Shown piece after piece: positions 52,716 to 63,500 of a stretch of 64,000 nucleotides of DNA (positions are counted from its first letter, which is position 1; each line of letters begins with the position of its first letter). Made by a program: the position numbers and the translations under genes. The DNA is taken from the NCBI GenBank assembly GCA_963775505.1, contig CAVZIL010000001.1:310001-374000 (forward strand), read 5' to 3'. Under the pieces are notes generated by a model. The model searched no databases, was not told the origin of the DNA, and saw nothing but the letters and a program-made list of their open reading frames with translations. Origin of the DNA: JAIBJN01 sp963775505. GTDB lineage: Bacteria > Actinomycetota > Thermoleophilia > Gaiellales > Gaiellaceae.

Positions 52716-53376
52716 CCGCGACCGCCGTCGGAACGAGCGCGACGCCGTACTTGCGCGCCAGCTCCGGCCTCTGCGACACGTCGACGGTGACCACGTCGCG
52801 CCCTTCCGACCGGAGGCGCCGCTCGAGGCTCGTGCAGTCGCTGCAGAGTGGATGGGTGAACTGCACGACCACCTCCCCGTTCGGGCTCAGTCCGAAGTCC
52901 GCGAGCTCGACCAGGTCGAGCCGGTGCGAGCGGATGCCGCGCAGGCGGGCGCCGAGGCGGTAGACCTCGCAGCCGGCGCACAGGCCGGTCGCGGCCGCAA
53001 GGAGCGCGAGCGCAGCGACGAGGAGCCCGAATGCGGCACCGGCGATCTCGGCGCCGAGCGCGTACGCGAGCGTGGCCCCGCTCAGCACCGTCACGCCCAC
53101 CATGTTGGCGAACCGCGGCGGCCGCGAGTCCTCCACGCGCCCCTCACCGAGACGCGGCTGCACCAGCTCGAAGTAGGCGAGACAGGGCAGGCAGTAGCGC
53201 CGCCCGAAGACGAGGCCGATCGCGAGCTGGGCGGCCAGCAGTCCGAGGATCGCCCACCAGCCCGTGAGGACGGCGAGCAGCGCGAGCAGGCCGACCGTCG
53301 CCTGGTTGAAGCGGGGCGCGCGCGAGTCGATGACGTCGAGGTCGCGGTAGGGGTCGGCGGTGCGCGGGAGCTTCAT
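52675..53376 (-). CDS. DUF4395 membrane domain fused to thioredoxin-like domain
   Basis: A 233-residue protein. The N-terminal half is DUF4395: IDSRAPRFNQATVGLL, GRRYCLPCLAYFELVQPRLG, DSRPPRFANMVG and TGLCAGCEVY, with four membrane segments and two CxxC pairs. The C-terminal domain (about 150-233) is thioredoxin-like, with FTHPLCSDCTSLERRL (CSDC active site) and VPTAVAVSSTGTV. It likely handles disulfide or thiol redox at the membrane. ATG 53376 follows TATGCT by seven bases (leaderless), inside an inverted repeat GCTTCA/TGAAGC. Confidence 0.85.
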   Translation of the reverse strand: MKLPRTADPYRDLDVIDSRAPRFNQATVGLLALLAVLTGWWAILGLLAAQLAIGLVFGRRYCLPCLAYFELVQPRLGEGRVEDSRPPRFANMVGVTVLSGATLAYALGAEIAGAAFGLLVAALALLAAATGLCAGCEVYRLGARLRGIRSHRLDLVELADFGLSPNGEVVVQFTHPLCSDCTSLERRLRSEGRDVVTVDVSQRPELARKYGVALVPTAVAVSSTGTVLARLAG

Positions 53377-53428
53377 TTTGTGAAGCATACTGCCAGGCGG
53401 GTGGCCGGCGCTATCCTCAACTCCGAGC

Positions 53429-56266
53429 GTGGAAACCGACCAGATAGACGACCTCAACAGCGGCTTCGTCCAGGAGCTGCTGGCCGACTACCTCGCCGCG
53501 CCGGAGTCCGTCGACCCGGAGTGGCGCGCACTCTTCGACGCCAACCCCGAGCTCGTCCTCAGGAACCTGCCCAACGCCGAGCGGCTCCGGGAGCTTTCGC
53601 GCGACGGCGGCGGGAACGGCGCCCAGGCGCCTGCTCCCGCGCCGGCCCCGGCGCCCGTCGAGGCACCCGCGGACGACCTCCTTCTCGGCGGGATCGCCGC
53701 GGCCATGTCGCTCGTCAAGGCGCACCGGACGCACGGCCACCTCGCCGCGCACATCGACCCGCTGGGGGCCGAGCCGCCCGGCGATCCGGCACTCGACCCC
53801 GACCGGCTCGAGCCGCGGCTGACCCCGGAGCTGCAGGCGCGGATCCCGGCGCGCTTCCTTCGCCTCTACGTTCCCGCGGAGACGCTGGCCGAGGCGTTGC
53901 CGAAGCTGCGCGAGACCTACTGCGGGACGCTCGCCTACGAGCTCGAGCACATCTCGAGCCACGAGCAGCGGCTCTGGCTCCGGGACGCGATCGAGTCGAG
54001 CACCTACCGCCAGCCGCTGACTGCCGACGAGCGCCGGGCCTTGCTCGAGCGGCTCTCCGACGTGGAAGGCTTCGAGCGCTACCTCCGCCGCGCGTTCCTC
54101 GGCCAGAAGCAGTTCTCGATCGAGGGACTCGACGTGATGGTGCCGATGCTCGACGAGGCGATCGAGCTCGCGGCCGCGAACGGCGCCAACCACGTCGTCA
54201 TCGGCATGGCGCACCGCGGCCGCCTGAACGTCCTCGCCCACACGGTGGGCCGGGCGACCGACGCGATCCTGCGCGAGTTCGAGGGCGAGCGCGTGCTCGA
54301 GGCCGTGACGGCCGACCTCGAGAGCGGCTCCGGGGACGTCAAGTACCACCTCGGAGCGGAGGCCGTGCGCGAGACGCCCAGCGGTGAGGTCACCGTGACG
54401 CTGACCTCGAACCCCAGCCACCTCGAGTACGTCGACCCGGTCGTCGAGGGCGAGGTGCGCGCGTCCCAGACGGACCACGACTCGCCCGCGGGAGGGCACG
54501 ACCCGAACCTCGCGCTGGCGATCCTCATCCACGGCGACGCCGCCTTCCCGGGCCAGGGCGTCGTCGCGGAGACCCTGAACCTCGCCGGCCTCGCCGGCTA
54601 CACGACCGGCGGCACCCTGCACGTGATCGCCAACAATCAGGTCGGCTTCACGACGGACCCCGACGAGGGCCGCTCGACGCGCTATTCGTCCGACCTGGCG
54701 AAGGGCTTCGACACCCCGATCGTCCACGTGAACGCCGACGACCCCGAGGCGGCGATCTCGGCGGTCCGGCTGGCGATGGGCTTCCGGGAGCGCTTCCACC
54801 ACGACGTCGTCGTCGACCTCGTCGGCTACCGGCGCTTCGGCCACAACGAAGGCGACGAGCCGAGCTACACCCAGCCGCTCATGTACAAGCTGATCGAGGA
54901 GCACGCGACGGTGCGCGAGCAGTACGCGCGCCGGCTCGACGAGCTCGGCCTGGTCACCCGGGAAGAGGCCGAGCGGTTGCTGGAGGACGTTCAGGCCCGC
55001 CTCCGGGCCGTGCACGAGGAGCTGAAGGCGTCGATCGAGAAGAGCTCCCGCCGCAGGGAGCGCCGGATCGGCCGGGGGGCCGACGCCCAGATCGATACGT
55101 CCGTCCCCGCCGACCGCCTCCGGGAGCTCAACGACCAGCTGCTCGAGGCGCCGGAGGGCTTCACCGTTCATCCGAAGCTCCGGAAGCCGCTCGAGCGCCG
55201 GCGCGACGCGCTCGGCCAGGAGGGTGGCATCGACTGGGCGCAGGCGGAGGCCCTCGCGTTCGCCAGCCTCCTCGCCGACGGCACGCCGGTCCGCCTCACC
55301 GGGCAAGACACCGAGCGCGGCACCTTCTCGCACCGCCACCTCGTCCTCGGCGACTACGAGACGGGCGACAAGTACGCGCCGATCCAGCACCTCCCCGGCT
55401 CGCGCGCGCCGTTCCAGGTGCACAACTCGCCGCTGTCGGAGACGGCCGCGCTCGGGTTCGAGTACGGCTACTCCGTCGAGGTCCCGCGCGCCCTCGTCCT
55501 CTGGGAGGCGCAGTTCGGGGACTTCGTCAACTCGGCGCAGGTGATCATCGACCAGTTCATCGTCTCGGGCCTCTCCAAGTGGGGCCAGAGCTCGCGGTTG
55601 ACCCTCCTCCTCCCGCACGGGTACGAGGGCAACGGCCCCGAGCACTCGAGCGCGCGGCTCGAGCGCTTCATGCAGCTCGCCGCGCAAGAGAACGTCCGCA
55701 TCGTCAACCCGTCGACGGCGGCGCAGTACTTCCATGTCCTCCGCCGCCAGGCGCTGCACCCGAAGGGGCGCCCACTCGTCCTCCTGACGCCGAAGGGCCT
55801 CCTGCGCCTGAAGCAGGCGACCTCCCACATCGACGACCTCTCCCTGGGCGGCTTCAAGACGATGCTCGACGACCCGCGCCTGGACGCCGACGCGAAGCGG
55901 GAGGTCGGACGCCTGATCCTCTGCAGCGGGAAGGTCTACTACGACGTCGTCGGCCACGAGGCGTGGGACGAGACCGAGGGCGTCGCGGTCGCGCGGCTCG
56001 AGCAACTCTATCCATTCCCGGTCGCGGCCTACGACGAGCTGCTCTCCCGCTATCCGTCGCTGACCGAGGTCGTCTGGACGCAGGAGGAGCCGCAGAACAT
56101 GGGCGCGTGGCGGGCCATCCGCCACCGCCTGGAGGAAGGGCTGCCGGCCGAGGTCGACCTTCGCTACGTCGGACGGCCCTGGCGGGCGAGCCCGAGCGAG
56201 GGCTACCCGACGGCGCACCTGCTCGAGCAGGACCGGATCGCGCGCGAGGCCCTGGGAGCGTTCTAG
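53429..56266 (+). CDS. sucA: 2-oxoglutarate dehydrogenase E1 component
   Basis: A 945-residue thiamine-diphosphate E1o that decarboxylates 2-oxoglutarate in the TCA cycle. It has the N-terminal FVQELLADYLAAPESVDPEW helix, HRTHGHLAAHIDPLG, GMAHRGRLNVLAH, TPP-binding GDAAFPGQGVVAET and ANNQVGFTT, and RFGHNEGDEPSYTQP. Unlike mycobacterial Kgd it lacks the N-terminal E2-like acyltransferase domain, so a separate E2 must exist elsewhere. GTG 53429, with TATCCT ending 11 bases upstream. Confidence 0.95.
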   Translation: METDQIDDLNSGFVQELLADYLAAPESVDPEWRALFDANPELVLRNLPNAERLRELSRDGGGNGAQAPAPAPAPAPVEAPADDLLLGGIAAAMSLVKAHRTHGHLAAHIDPLGAEPPGDPALDPDRLEPRLTPELQARIPARFLRLYVPAETLAEALPKLRETYCGTLAYELEHISSHEQRLWLRDAIESSTYRQPLTADERRALLERLSDVEGFERYLRRAFLGQKQFSIEGLDVMVPMLDEAIELAAANGANHVVIGMAHRGRLNVLAHTVGRATDAILREFEGERVLEAVTADLESGSGDVKYHLGAEAVRETPSGEVTVTLTSNPSHLEYVDPVVEGEVRASQTDHDSPAGGHDPNLALAILIHGDAAFPGQGVVAETLNLAGLAGYTTGGTLHVIANNQVGFTTDPDEGRSTRYSSDLAKGFDTPIVHVNADDPEAAISAVRLAMGFRERFHHDVVVDLVGYRRFGHNEGDEPSYTQPLMYKLIEEHATVREQYARRLDELGLVTREEAERLLEDVQARLRAVHEELKASIEKSSRRRERRIGRGADAQIDTSVPADRLRELNDQLLEAPEGFTVHPKLRKPLERRRDALGQEGGIDWAQAEALAFASLLADGTPVRLTGQDTERGTFSHRHLVLGDYETGDKYAPIQHLPGSRAPFQVHNSPLSETAALGFEYGYSVEVPRALVLWEAQFGDFVNSAQVIIDQFIVSGLSKWGQSSRLTLLLPHGYEGNGPEHSSARLERFMQLAAQENVRIVNPSTAAQYFHVLRRQALHPKGRPLVLLTPKGLLRLKQATSHIDDLSLGGFKTMLDDPRLDADAKREVGRLILCSGKVYYDVVGHEAWDETEGVAVARLEQLYPFPVAAYDELLSRYPSLTEVVWTQEEPQNMGAWRAIRHRLEEGLPAEVDLRYVGRPWRASPSEGYPTAHLLEQDRIAREALGAF

Positions 56267-56272
56267 AACGAC

Positions 56273-56299
56273 GAGGGGGGCGCCGTCTGCGCCCCCCTC
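56273..56299 (+). terminator. Strong GC hairpin after sucA
   Basis: An 11-bp perfect stem GAGGGGGGCGC/GCGCCCCCCTC with a five-base loop starts seven bases after the sucA stop and separates it from the convergent acidic-repeat gene. It lacks a clear T-run, so termination may be U-independent or bidirectional. Confidence 0.6.
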
Positions 56300-56327
56300 G
56301 CCGACTGGGCGTGTCCCGGGCCGCGTC

Positions 56328-56849
<522 letters not shown>

Positions 56850-56937
56850 GGTGTCCCCCTAACCGTTGCTTTCCGTTCTCACGGACAGGAGTACCCGGGC
56901 CCGATTAGACGCCCATGAGCGCGGCATGAGATCGCCC

Positions 56938-57864
56938 TCATCGAGCCTGGGCGGGAGGTCGGGACGGCCTCGAGCCGGGCCGGAAGCGCCCGAGGCGGGG
57001 GAGCGGCAGCAGCGCCACGAGCGGCTCGAGCGCCTCGGAGATCTCCGTGGGGAGCGGCCGCGAGCCCGGTTCGTCCTCGAGGCAGGCGAGCACGACGTCA
57101 CGAAGGGGCGGGAGCACATCCTCGCCGAGCGGCTCCGGCTCGAGCACGAGCTGCGGATAGCGCGCCTGCGGGGGCTCGCCGTCGGCATCCACGTCGGGGA
57201 ACGGCCGCTCGCCGGCAAGCGCCTCGTACAGCGTCACTCCGAGCCCCCATGAGTCCGAGGCAGGCCCGATCTGCCAGAAGCGCGCGGGATCGCACTGCTC
57301 GGGCGCCATGTAGGCATCCGTTCCGATCGCCGAGCTCGCGCCCCGAGCGTCCTCGAAGCGAAGTGCGACGCTGAGGTCGATCAGCTTCGGCGTCGAGCTC
57401 ATGATGATGTTCCGCGGCTTGACGTCGAGGTGGGCCCAGCCCTGGCCGTGCATGTAGTGGAGCGCCGAGCAGAGCTGGAGGACCAGGGGTAGGAGCTGCT
57501 CGACGGCGATGCCGTAGCGGCGCTCGAGGGTCGAGAGCCGCGGCCCGTCGAGGAGCTCGAGGACGAGGTGCGGGCGCTCACCGTCGAGCACGGCGTTGAA
57601 GCAGCGTACGAGCGACGGGTGCGCGAGCCGCGACAGCGCTTCGGCCTCGCCGGCCAACCCCGAGAGAGTGCCTGCATGGCTCGTCCGGCCTGGCCGGACG
57701 ACCTTGACGACGACGAGCGTGTGGAGCTCCTCGTCCCAGGTGAGATAGGCCTCGTACCGCCTTCCGCCGCCGAGAAGCCGCACGGCGTAGCGCCCGGGGG
57801 CGATCAGGTCGCCCTCGGCGAACCCCCAGGTGTCCAGCTCCCAGCCGCCCTGAGCCACGTCCAA
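56938..57864 (-). CDS. Soluble Ser/Thr kinase with variant DLS motif
   Basis: A 308-residue kinase-fold protein. The Lys is in LVVVKVVRPG, a glycine-rich loop is in RLLGGGRRYEAYL, the catalytic loop is HLDVKPRNIIM (HRD Arg replaced by Leu) and the DFG motif reads LIDLS. APE is MAPEQ. The catalytic Asp, Lys and Asn are kept, so it may be active but unregulated by the usual RD-type activation loop. No membrane helix. It diverges from the 57966 gene, sharing the phased operator region. Confidence 0.82.
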   Translation of the reverse strand: MDVAQGGWELDTWGFAEGDLIAPGRYAVRLLGGGRRYEAYLTWDEELHTLVVVKVVRPGRTSHAGTLSGLAGEAEALSRLAHPSLVRCFNAVLDGERPHLVLELLDGPRLSTLERRYGIAVEQLLPLVLQLCSALHYMHGQGWAHLDVKPRNIIMSSTPKLIDLSVALRFEDARGASSAIGTDAYMAPEQCDPARFWQIGPASDSWGLGVTLYEALAGERPFPDVDADGEPPQARYPQLVLEPEPLGEDVLPPLRDVVLACLEDEPGSRPLPTEISEALEPLVALLPLPRLGRFRPGSRPSRPPAQAR

Positions 57865-57881
57865 AGTGGTACCCGGGAGTA

Positions 57882-57940
57882 ATGAGACGGAAGTGAGGGA
57901 AAGATGAGAGATCTCTCACGTTCGTCTCATCCTCGTCTGG
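57882..57940. promoter_or_regulatory. 11-bp phased TGAG/CTCA operator
   Basis: TGAG occurs at 57883, 57894 and 57905, exactly 11 bp apart, and its complement CTCA at 57915 and 57926, again 11 bp apart. Embedded are the perfect palindrome TGAGAGATCTCTCA (57905-57918) and the inverted pair ATGAGACG/CGTCTCAT (57882-57889, 57923-57930). Eleven-bp direct repeats are the DNA signature of OmpR/PhoB-type regulators, and one is encoded at 59796. The site lies between divergent starts at 57864 and 57966 and probably controls both. Confidence 0.6.
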
Positions 57941-57965
57941 CCGAGGGCCGCGATGCTTCCTTCCG

Positions 57966-58316
57966 ATGCGTCCCTGGCTCAGCATCGGCCTGATCCTCGC
58001 GGCCCTCCTGGTTGCCGGCGGCTTCCTTGCCCTGGGCAATCCGGAACGGACGCCGGTGCCGACGATCGAGCTACGGGTCGACACGACCACCGGCTCGCGC
58101 GAGGAGCCCAGGGAGCAACGCCGTAGGACGAGCGCCGGCGGCGACCAGGACGAAGGCGGAGGCGGCGGCACGACCGGCGGTGGCGCCACTCGCGCAGGCA
58201 GCGGCTCGGGGGCCTCGCCGGCCCCCGCTCCCGCTCCCGCCCCGGCGGGAGACGACGACCACGACGATGATGACGACGACGACGACCGAGACGAGACCTC
58301 AGACGACGACGACTGA
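57966..58316 (+). CDS. Small membrane protein with Asp-rich tail
   Basis: A 116-residue protein: membrane helix at about 5-22 (LSIGLILAALLVAGGFLAL), a Gly/Thr/Ser linker, Ala-Pro repeats and a C-terminal Asp/His run (mostly DDDD). Its layout is like the protein at 56328: an anchor plus low-complexity acidic exterior. It lies directly upstream of the sensor kinase gene, suggesting an accessory of that two-component system. No family recognised. Confidence 0.65.
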   Translation: MRPWLSIGLILAALLVAGGFLALGNPERTPVPTIELRVDTTTGSREEPREQRRRTSAGGDQDEGGGGGTTGGGATRAGSGSGASPAPAPAPAPAGDDDHDDDDDDDDRDETSDDDD

Positions 58317-58332
58317 GCCGGCGGATGCCGAC

Positions 58333-59799
58333 GTGCCCGAGGCCGCGGAGCCTCGCCGGCCGTCCTTCGCCGCGCCCGTTCGGCGGATCTTCGCCAGCTT
58401 CCGCGTGCGCGTGCTCGCCGGCTACATCGGCCTGCTCGCCGTCGCGACGCTGCTGGCTGTCTTCATCGCGCGCGAGGCGCTCGAGCGCCGGCTCGACCAG
58501 CGCATCGACGAGGCGCTCGTGCAGGAGTCGCGCGAGCTGCGGCAGCTCGCGCGCGGCAACGACCCGGAGACGGGCGAGCGGTTCGGGGGAAACGCGTCGC
58601 GGATCTTCGAGGTCTTCCTCGAGCGAAACGTCCCCTCGCGCAACGAGGCCTTCGTCACCTTCGTGGACGGCGAGCTGTTCCTTCGAAGCGCCCAGGTGGT
58701 CCCGTACAGGCTCGATCAGGATCCGGAGCTCACGCCGCGCTGGAGCGCGCTGAACGAGAGCGAGCGTGGCGCCGTCTCGACACCGGCGGGCTCGGTCGAG
58801 TACCTCGCCGTTCCGCTCCTGGGCCAGGAGGGGGTTCGCGGTGTGTTCGTCGCGGCGATCTTCCGCGACCGCGAGAGCGGGGAGGTGTCCGACGCGCTGC
58901 GCGTGGCGGCCGGCGTCGGGCTCGGGATGCTGCTGATCGGCTCGGTGCTCGCGTGGCTCTTGGCCGACCGCGTTCTCCGACCGGTGAAGGCGGTCACGGA
59001 AACGGCTCGCTCGATCTCGGGAGGCGACCTCTCACGGCGGATCCCGGAGTCGGGGCACGACGAGATCGGCGTCCTCGCACAGACGTTCAACGACATGCTC
59101 GCGCGCCTGGAGACGGCCTTCGCCACCCAGCAGCGCTTTGTCCACGATGCCGGGCACGAGCTGCGCACGCCGATCACGATCGTCCGCGGCCACCTCGAGC
59201 TGCTCGAGGACGACCCGGAGGACCGCGAGCAGACGCTCGCCCTCGTCATGGACGAGCTCGAGCGGATGAGCCGGATCGTCGACGACCTCCTGACGCTCGC
59301 GAAGTGGGAGCAGCCCGACTTTCTGAAGCCGGCGCCGTTCGAGGTGGGGGCGCTGGTCGACGACGTCCTCGCGAAGGCCTCCGCGCTCGGCCCGCGCAAC
59401 TGGCAGCTCGACTCCTTCGCCGAGGGGACTATCGTCGCCGACCGACAGCGCGTGACGCAGGCGCTGATGCAGCTCGCGCAGAACGCGGTGCAGCACACCG
59501 AGGAGGGAGACGAGATCGGGCTCGGCGCCTTCGTCTCCGCCGGCGAGACGCGCCTCTGGGTGCGGGACACAGGCCCGGGAATCCCGTTCGCGGAGCAGGA
59601 GCGGGTCTTCGAGCGCTTCTACCGGGCCGGCGAGGAGCGCCGGTCGGACGGTGCCGGGCTCGGCCTTTCGATCGTCCAGGCCATCGCCCGCGCGCACGGC
59701 GGCCGCGTCGAGCTATCGAGCGTGCCCGGCACGGGCGCGAGGTTCACGATCGTCCTCCCGGCCCGGCCGGCCGAGGGCGCCGAGGGAGGGCAGGAGTGA
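58333..59799 (+). CDS. Sensor histidine kinase with HAMP domain
   Basis: A sensor kinase of about 488 residues. Two membrane helices (about 24-44 and 190-212) flank an extracytoplasmic domain of about 145 residues; HAMP (about 213-265) has LRPVKAVTETARSISGGDLSRRI. HisKA carries H in VHDAGHELRTPITIV, and HATPase has QNAVQHTEEGDEI, DTGPGIP and GAGLGLSIV. GTG 58333 is preferred; ATG 58267 overlaps the upstream gene and would add a Thr-rich stretch. Its stop overlaps the regulator GTG 59796. Confidence 0.92.
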   Translation: MPEAAEPRRPSFAAPVRRIFASFRVRVLAGYIGLLAVATLLAVFIAREALERRLDQRIDEALVQESRELRQLARGNDPETGERFGGNASRIFEVFLERNVPSRNEAFVTFVDGELFLRSAQVVPYRLDQDPELTPRWSALNESERGAVSTPAGSVEYLAVPLLGQEGVRGVFVAAIFRDRESGEVSDALRVAAGVGLGMLLIGSVLAWLLADRVLRPVKAVTETARSISGGDLSRRIPESGHDEIGVLAQTFNDMLARLETAFATQQRFVHDAGHELRTPITIVRGHLELLEDDPEDREQTLALVMDELERMSRIVDDLLTLAKWEQPDFLKPAPFEVGALVDDVLAKASALGPRNWQLDSFAEGTIVADRQRVTQALMQLAQNAVQHTEEGDEIGLGAFVSAGETRLWVRDTGPGIPFAEQERVFERFYRAGEERRSDGAGLGLSIVQAIARAHGGRVELSSVPGTGARFTIVLPARPAEGAEGGQE

Positions 59800-60470
59800 G
59801 CCGGATCCTGATCGCCGAGGACGAGGAGCGGATCGCCTCGTTCCTCGAGAAGGGCCTGAAGGCGAACGGCTTCACGACCTCGGTCGCTTCGGACGGACGC
59901 GACGCGGTCGCCCTTGCATCGACCGGCCGTTACGACCTGCTCATCCTCGACCTCGGACTTCCGGGGAAGGACGGCTTCGCGGTGCTCGAGGAGCTCCGGG
60001 CCGCAGGCTCGGGACTGCCCGTGGTCATCCTCACGGCGCGCGACTCGGTGCACGACACGGTCGCCGGGCTCGAAGGAGGCGCGGACGACTACATCACGAA
60101 GCCGTTCCGCTTCGAGGAGCTGCTAGCGCGCGTTCGCGTCCGGCTTCGCGGCGACCGCGTTCCCGAGGAGACGGTGCTCCGCGTCGCCTCGGCCTCGCTC
60201 GACCTGCGGACGCGCCGCATCGACGTCGACGGCATGAGCGCCGACCTGTCGGCGCGCGAGTTCGCGCTCGCGGAGATGTTCTTCCGCCATCCCGGCCAGG
60301 TCCTCTCGCGCGAGCAGCTCCTCAGCCACGTATGGGGGTACGACTTCGACCCGCGCTCGAACGTCGTCGACGTGTACGTCGGCTACCTGCGGAAGAAGCT
60401 CGGCAAGGACGCGATCACGAGCGTCCGCGGCATGGGCTACCGGCTGGAGCGCGTGGACTCGCCCGCTTGA
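59796..60470 (+). CDS. OmpR/PhoB-family response regulator
   Basis: A 224-residue regulator co-translated with the sensor kinase. The receiver has IAEDEERI, acceptor Asp in LLILDLGLPGKDG, VILTARD and DYITKPFRFEE. The winged helix (about 130-220) has LSAREFALAEMFFRHPG, VDVYVGYLRKKLG and VRGMGYRLE. It is the likely binder of the 11-bp phased site at 57882-57940, implying autoregulation. 60471-60576 holds no gene I can identify. Confidence 0.94.
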   Translation: MSRILIAEDEERIASFLEKGLKANGFTTSVASDGRDAVALASTGRYDLLILDLGLPGKDGFAVLEELRAAGSGLPVVILTARDSVHDTVAGLEGGADDYITKPFRFEELLARVRVRLRGDRVPEETVLRVASASLDLRTRRIDVDGMSADLSAREFALAEMFFRHPGQVLSREQLLSHVWGYDFDPRSNVVDVYVGYLRKKLGKDAITSVRGMGYRLERVDSPA

Positions 60471-60576
60471 TCGACCCGGCCGAGCGGTGGTCTCGCAGGA
60501 AACGTTCCCCTTCGTCGACCCTCCAGCGGCACCCGGTGATGCCCGAGCTCTCGCTTTCGAGGGCGCTGGGCGCGTT

Positions 60577-63500
60577 CTAGGCTTCGGCCTGGAGAGCGCC
60601 AAGGAAGCGGCGGACCTGCGAGGCGGCGGCAACGTTCTCCTTCGCCTCGCAGAGCTCGAGCGACGACTTGGCCGCCTTTTCCGCCTCGCGAGGCCGGCGG
60701 GCGCTCAGTAGCAAGTCCGCGAGGACTTGGTGTGCGCCGGCTCGGAAGACTATGAGGTCGGTGCGATCCGCGAGCTCGACGGCTTGCCGTGCCTCAGCCA
60801 GGCCGCGCTCGGCGTCGCCCTGGCGAGCAGCGAGTCTCGCCCGGGCCGTGTGGCGCTTGATCAGCCATTCCATGTCGCTCGGGGCGGGGACCGTGTCGAT
60901 CGCCGCGACGGCGGCCACCGCCTCATCGATCGGATCCTGGTCGAGGATCGCGTGGGCGTAGTCGACCAGAGCTGCTGACAGGAACCAACTGTCGCCGATA
61001 GCGCGCGTGATTCTTTCGGTGTCGCGTGCCGCCCTGGCCGCGGTCGCCGTGCTCCCCGCGAGCATCTCGGCCTGTGCGTCCATGAGGGCCATCCAGGCCG
61101 ACGCCTCATGGAGACCGAGTTCTTCGAGGCCCGCTCGCGATCGCGCCATGCCCTCGCGGGCCTCGCCGACTCGCCGATCCATCGCCGCGAGCGCCGCACG
61201 ACAGCCGAGCAGCGTCAGCTCGGCCGCACGGTGGCCCGCGACCTCCCGTTCCAGGGCACCGCAGCGCGACACCGCTTCGGAAACGGGCGTTGGGCCCTGG
61301 ACGAGCGCCGCTATGAAGTTGAGGGCGGCAGCCACTTCGAAGCCGATGCCGGCGCGGCGGGCGTGCTCGACTGCGCGCTCGGCGTGCTCGAAGCTCGACT
61401 CGATCTGACCGGTGGTCCAGGCGAGGTCGCACATCAGATACGAGGCACGGGAAAGCCCGAGTTCGTCGCCCAGCTCCCGAAGTGCCGCCATGGCCGCATC
61501 GGCGACGGCGATCGTCGCGTGGACGTCGACAGACTCCGGATGGCGGTAGAGGCGAAGGCGCTCGCCCTCGATCATTCCTCGCCAGCGAACGAGCGGAAGG
61601 CCCAGCCGATCGCCGAGCTCGACAGCCCGCCCGGCCACGTCGGCAGCCTGGTCAAAGGTTCCGGCCTCGGTAAGAGCGGAGCCGAGTGCCGGCAAGAGCT
61701 CGGCTGCGGCGGGCTCGCCAGGACCGAGGAGCTCGACCGCTCGATCGAGGAAGCCGATCTCGCCGGCAAGGTCACCACGGCGGTGCGCGTGACGGGCTGC
61801 CTCGACCAGTCGTTGTCCCGCCCGGACGGCGAGATCGCGATCCTCGTCACCGTCTGCCCCGACCTCACGGGCCAGGGAACTGGCGCGCTCGAGGTGGAAG
61901 CCGATTCGAGCGTCCGGCTCGGGTACGGCCGCGCCGAGGGTCTCGAGCCAGCGCGCATGGAGCTCGTGGAGGTGAGCGCGATCTGCCTTGGGTAGGGACT
62001 CGTAGGCGGCCTCACGGATGAGCTCGTGACGGAACCGCACTGCGTGTTCCCCAGCGAGCGCCGGCTTCTCCGGCCGGAGGAGGTCACGCCGCAGGAGTTC
62101 GTGCAGCACGCCCTCCGCGTCCGATCTCGACAGATCCTCGGAGAGCGCGAGCACCGAACCGAGATGGAAGACCTCGCCTTCGACAGCGCCGTGCTCGAGC
62201 AGAGCTCGCTCCTGCGGCCCCAGAAGGTCGAGTCGTGCCGCCAGCAGGGCCTGGAGGACGGGTGGGAGGCCGAGATCTGCGGCGTTGGTGCCGCGCTCGC
62301 CCACGTGGGCCAAGAGCTGCTCCAAGAAGAAGGGGTTCCCGCCCGCAGTTGCTGCGATGCGCGCGAGCCCGACCTCCTCCAGCGTCTTCCCGGCGAGTGC
62401 GACGAGAAGCCCTCGACTCTCCTCGGCTGAGAGCGGGCCGAGCGTCAGCGAGGCTGCGTTCCGCTGGCCGCCTGCCCACTGGCGGTGGGTATCGAGGAGC
62501 TCCGGCCGTGCGAGGCAGAGCAGAAGGACGGGAACGTCTCGAATCCAGCTCGCCAAGTGGTCGACGAGGTCCACGAGTGCGGCCTGGCCGTAGTGGACGT
62601 CTTCGAAAACAAGCACCAACGGCTGTGTCCGGGCGATCTCCGCGAAGAATCGGCGAAAAGCCCAGAGCGCCTCTTCACCGGCGACTCCTTCTTCGAGGCC
62701 GAGCGCAGTCGCCACGCCGCGGGCGACGGCCGGTCCGTCGTCAAGGCCCTGGACGAGCCCGTCGATCGTGCCCGGTCCCGCCGCTTGGAGAACCATTTCC
62801 CGTACGGGCCAGTACGTGATTCCTTCTCCGTAGGCGGGACAGCGGCCCACGAGAAAGGTTGCCTCCGACCCGAGGAGTGGCTGAAACTCGCGGACGAGCC
62901 TCGACTTTCCGATCCCTGGCTCGCCCAAGATCGTGACCAGATGACAGGCGCGCTCGCCGACCGAGCGATCGAATGCGTCACGAAGAAGGCGAAGCTCAGG
63001 CTCACGGCCGAAGAAGGGGGTCTCGGGACGAGGCCCGCTCGGAGTGACGCCGGGCAGGACCTCGAGGAGGCGGAACGCTCGTACAGGCGTCGACTCAGCC
63101 GAGGCCGCCGTCTGCCTGAGCTCAACGCGAACGGCACTGCCGAGGAGCGCACACGTCGTCTCCCCGAGCAAGATCTCGCCAGGTGCTGCCGCCTGTTCGA
63201 GGCGCGCGGCGACGCTTCCTGCGCTGCCGAGGAAAAGCGCGTCGTCCTCCTTCGCGCCCGGCGTCAGCACCTCTCCCGTGTTCAGTCCGGTTCGGGCCGC
63301 TAACTCGACGCCCAAGGTCGGCTTCAGCTCGGCGTTCAGCTCGGCCAGCCTTAGGCCTATCTCCTCTGCCGCGAGCACGGCGCGAAGGGCGTCGTCCTCG
63401 TGCGAGATCGGCGCCCCGAATACTGCAACGAATCCGTCACCGACGGAATCGTGCACCGCGCCTCCGTACTTCTCGCATGTCAGCCTCATCGTTTCGTGGC

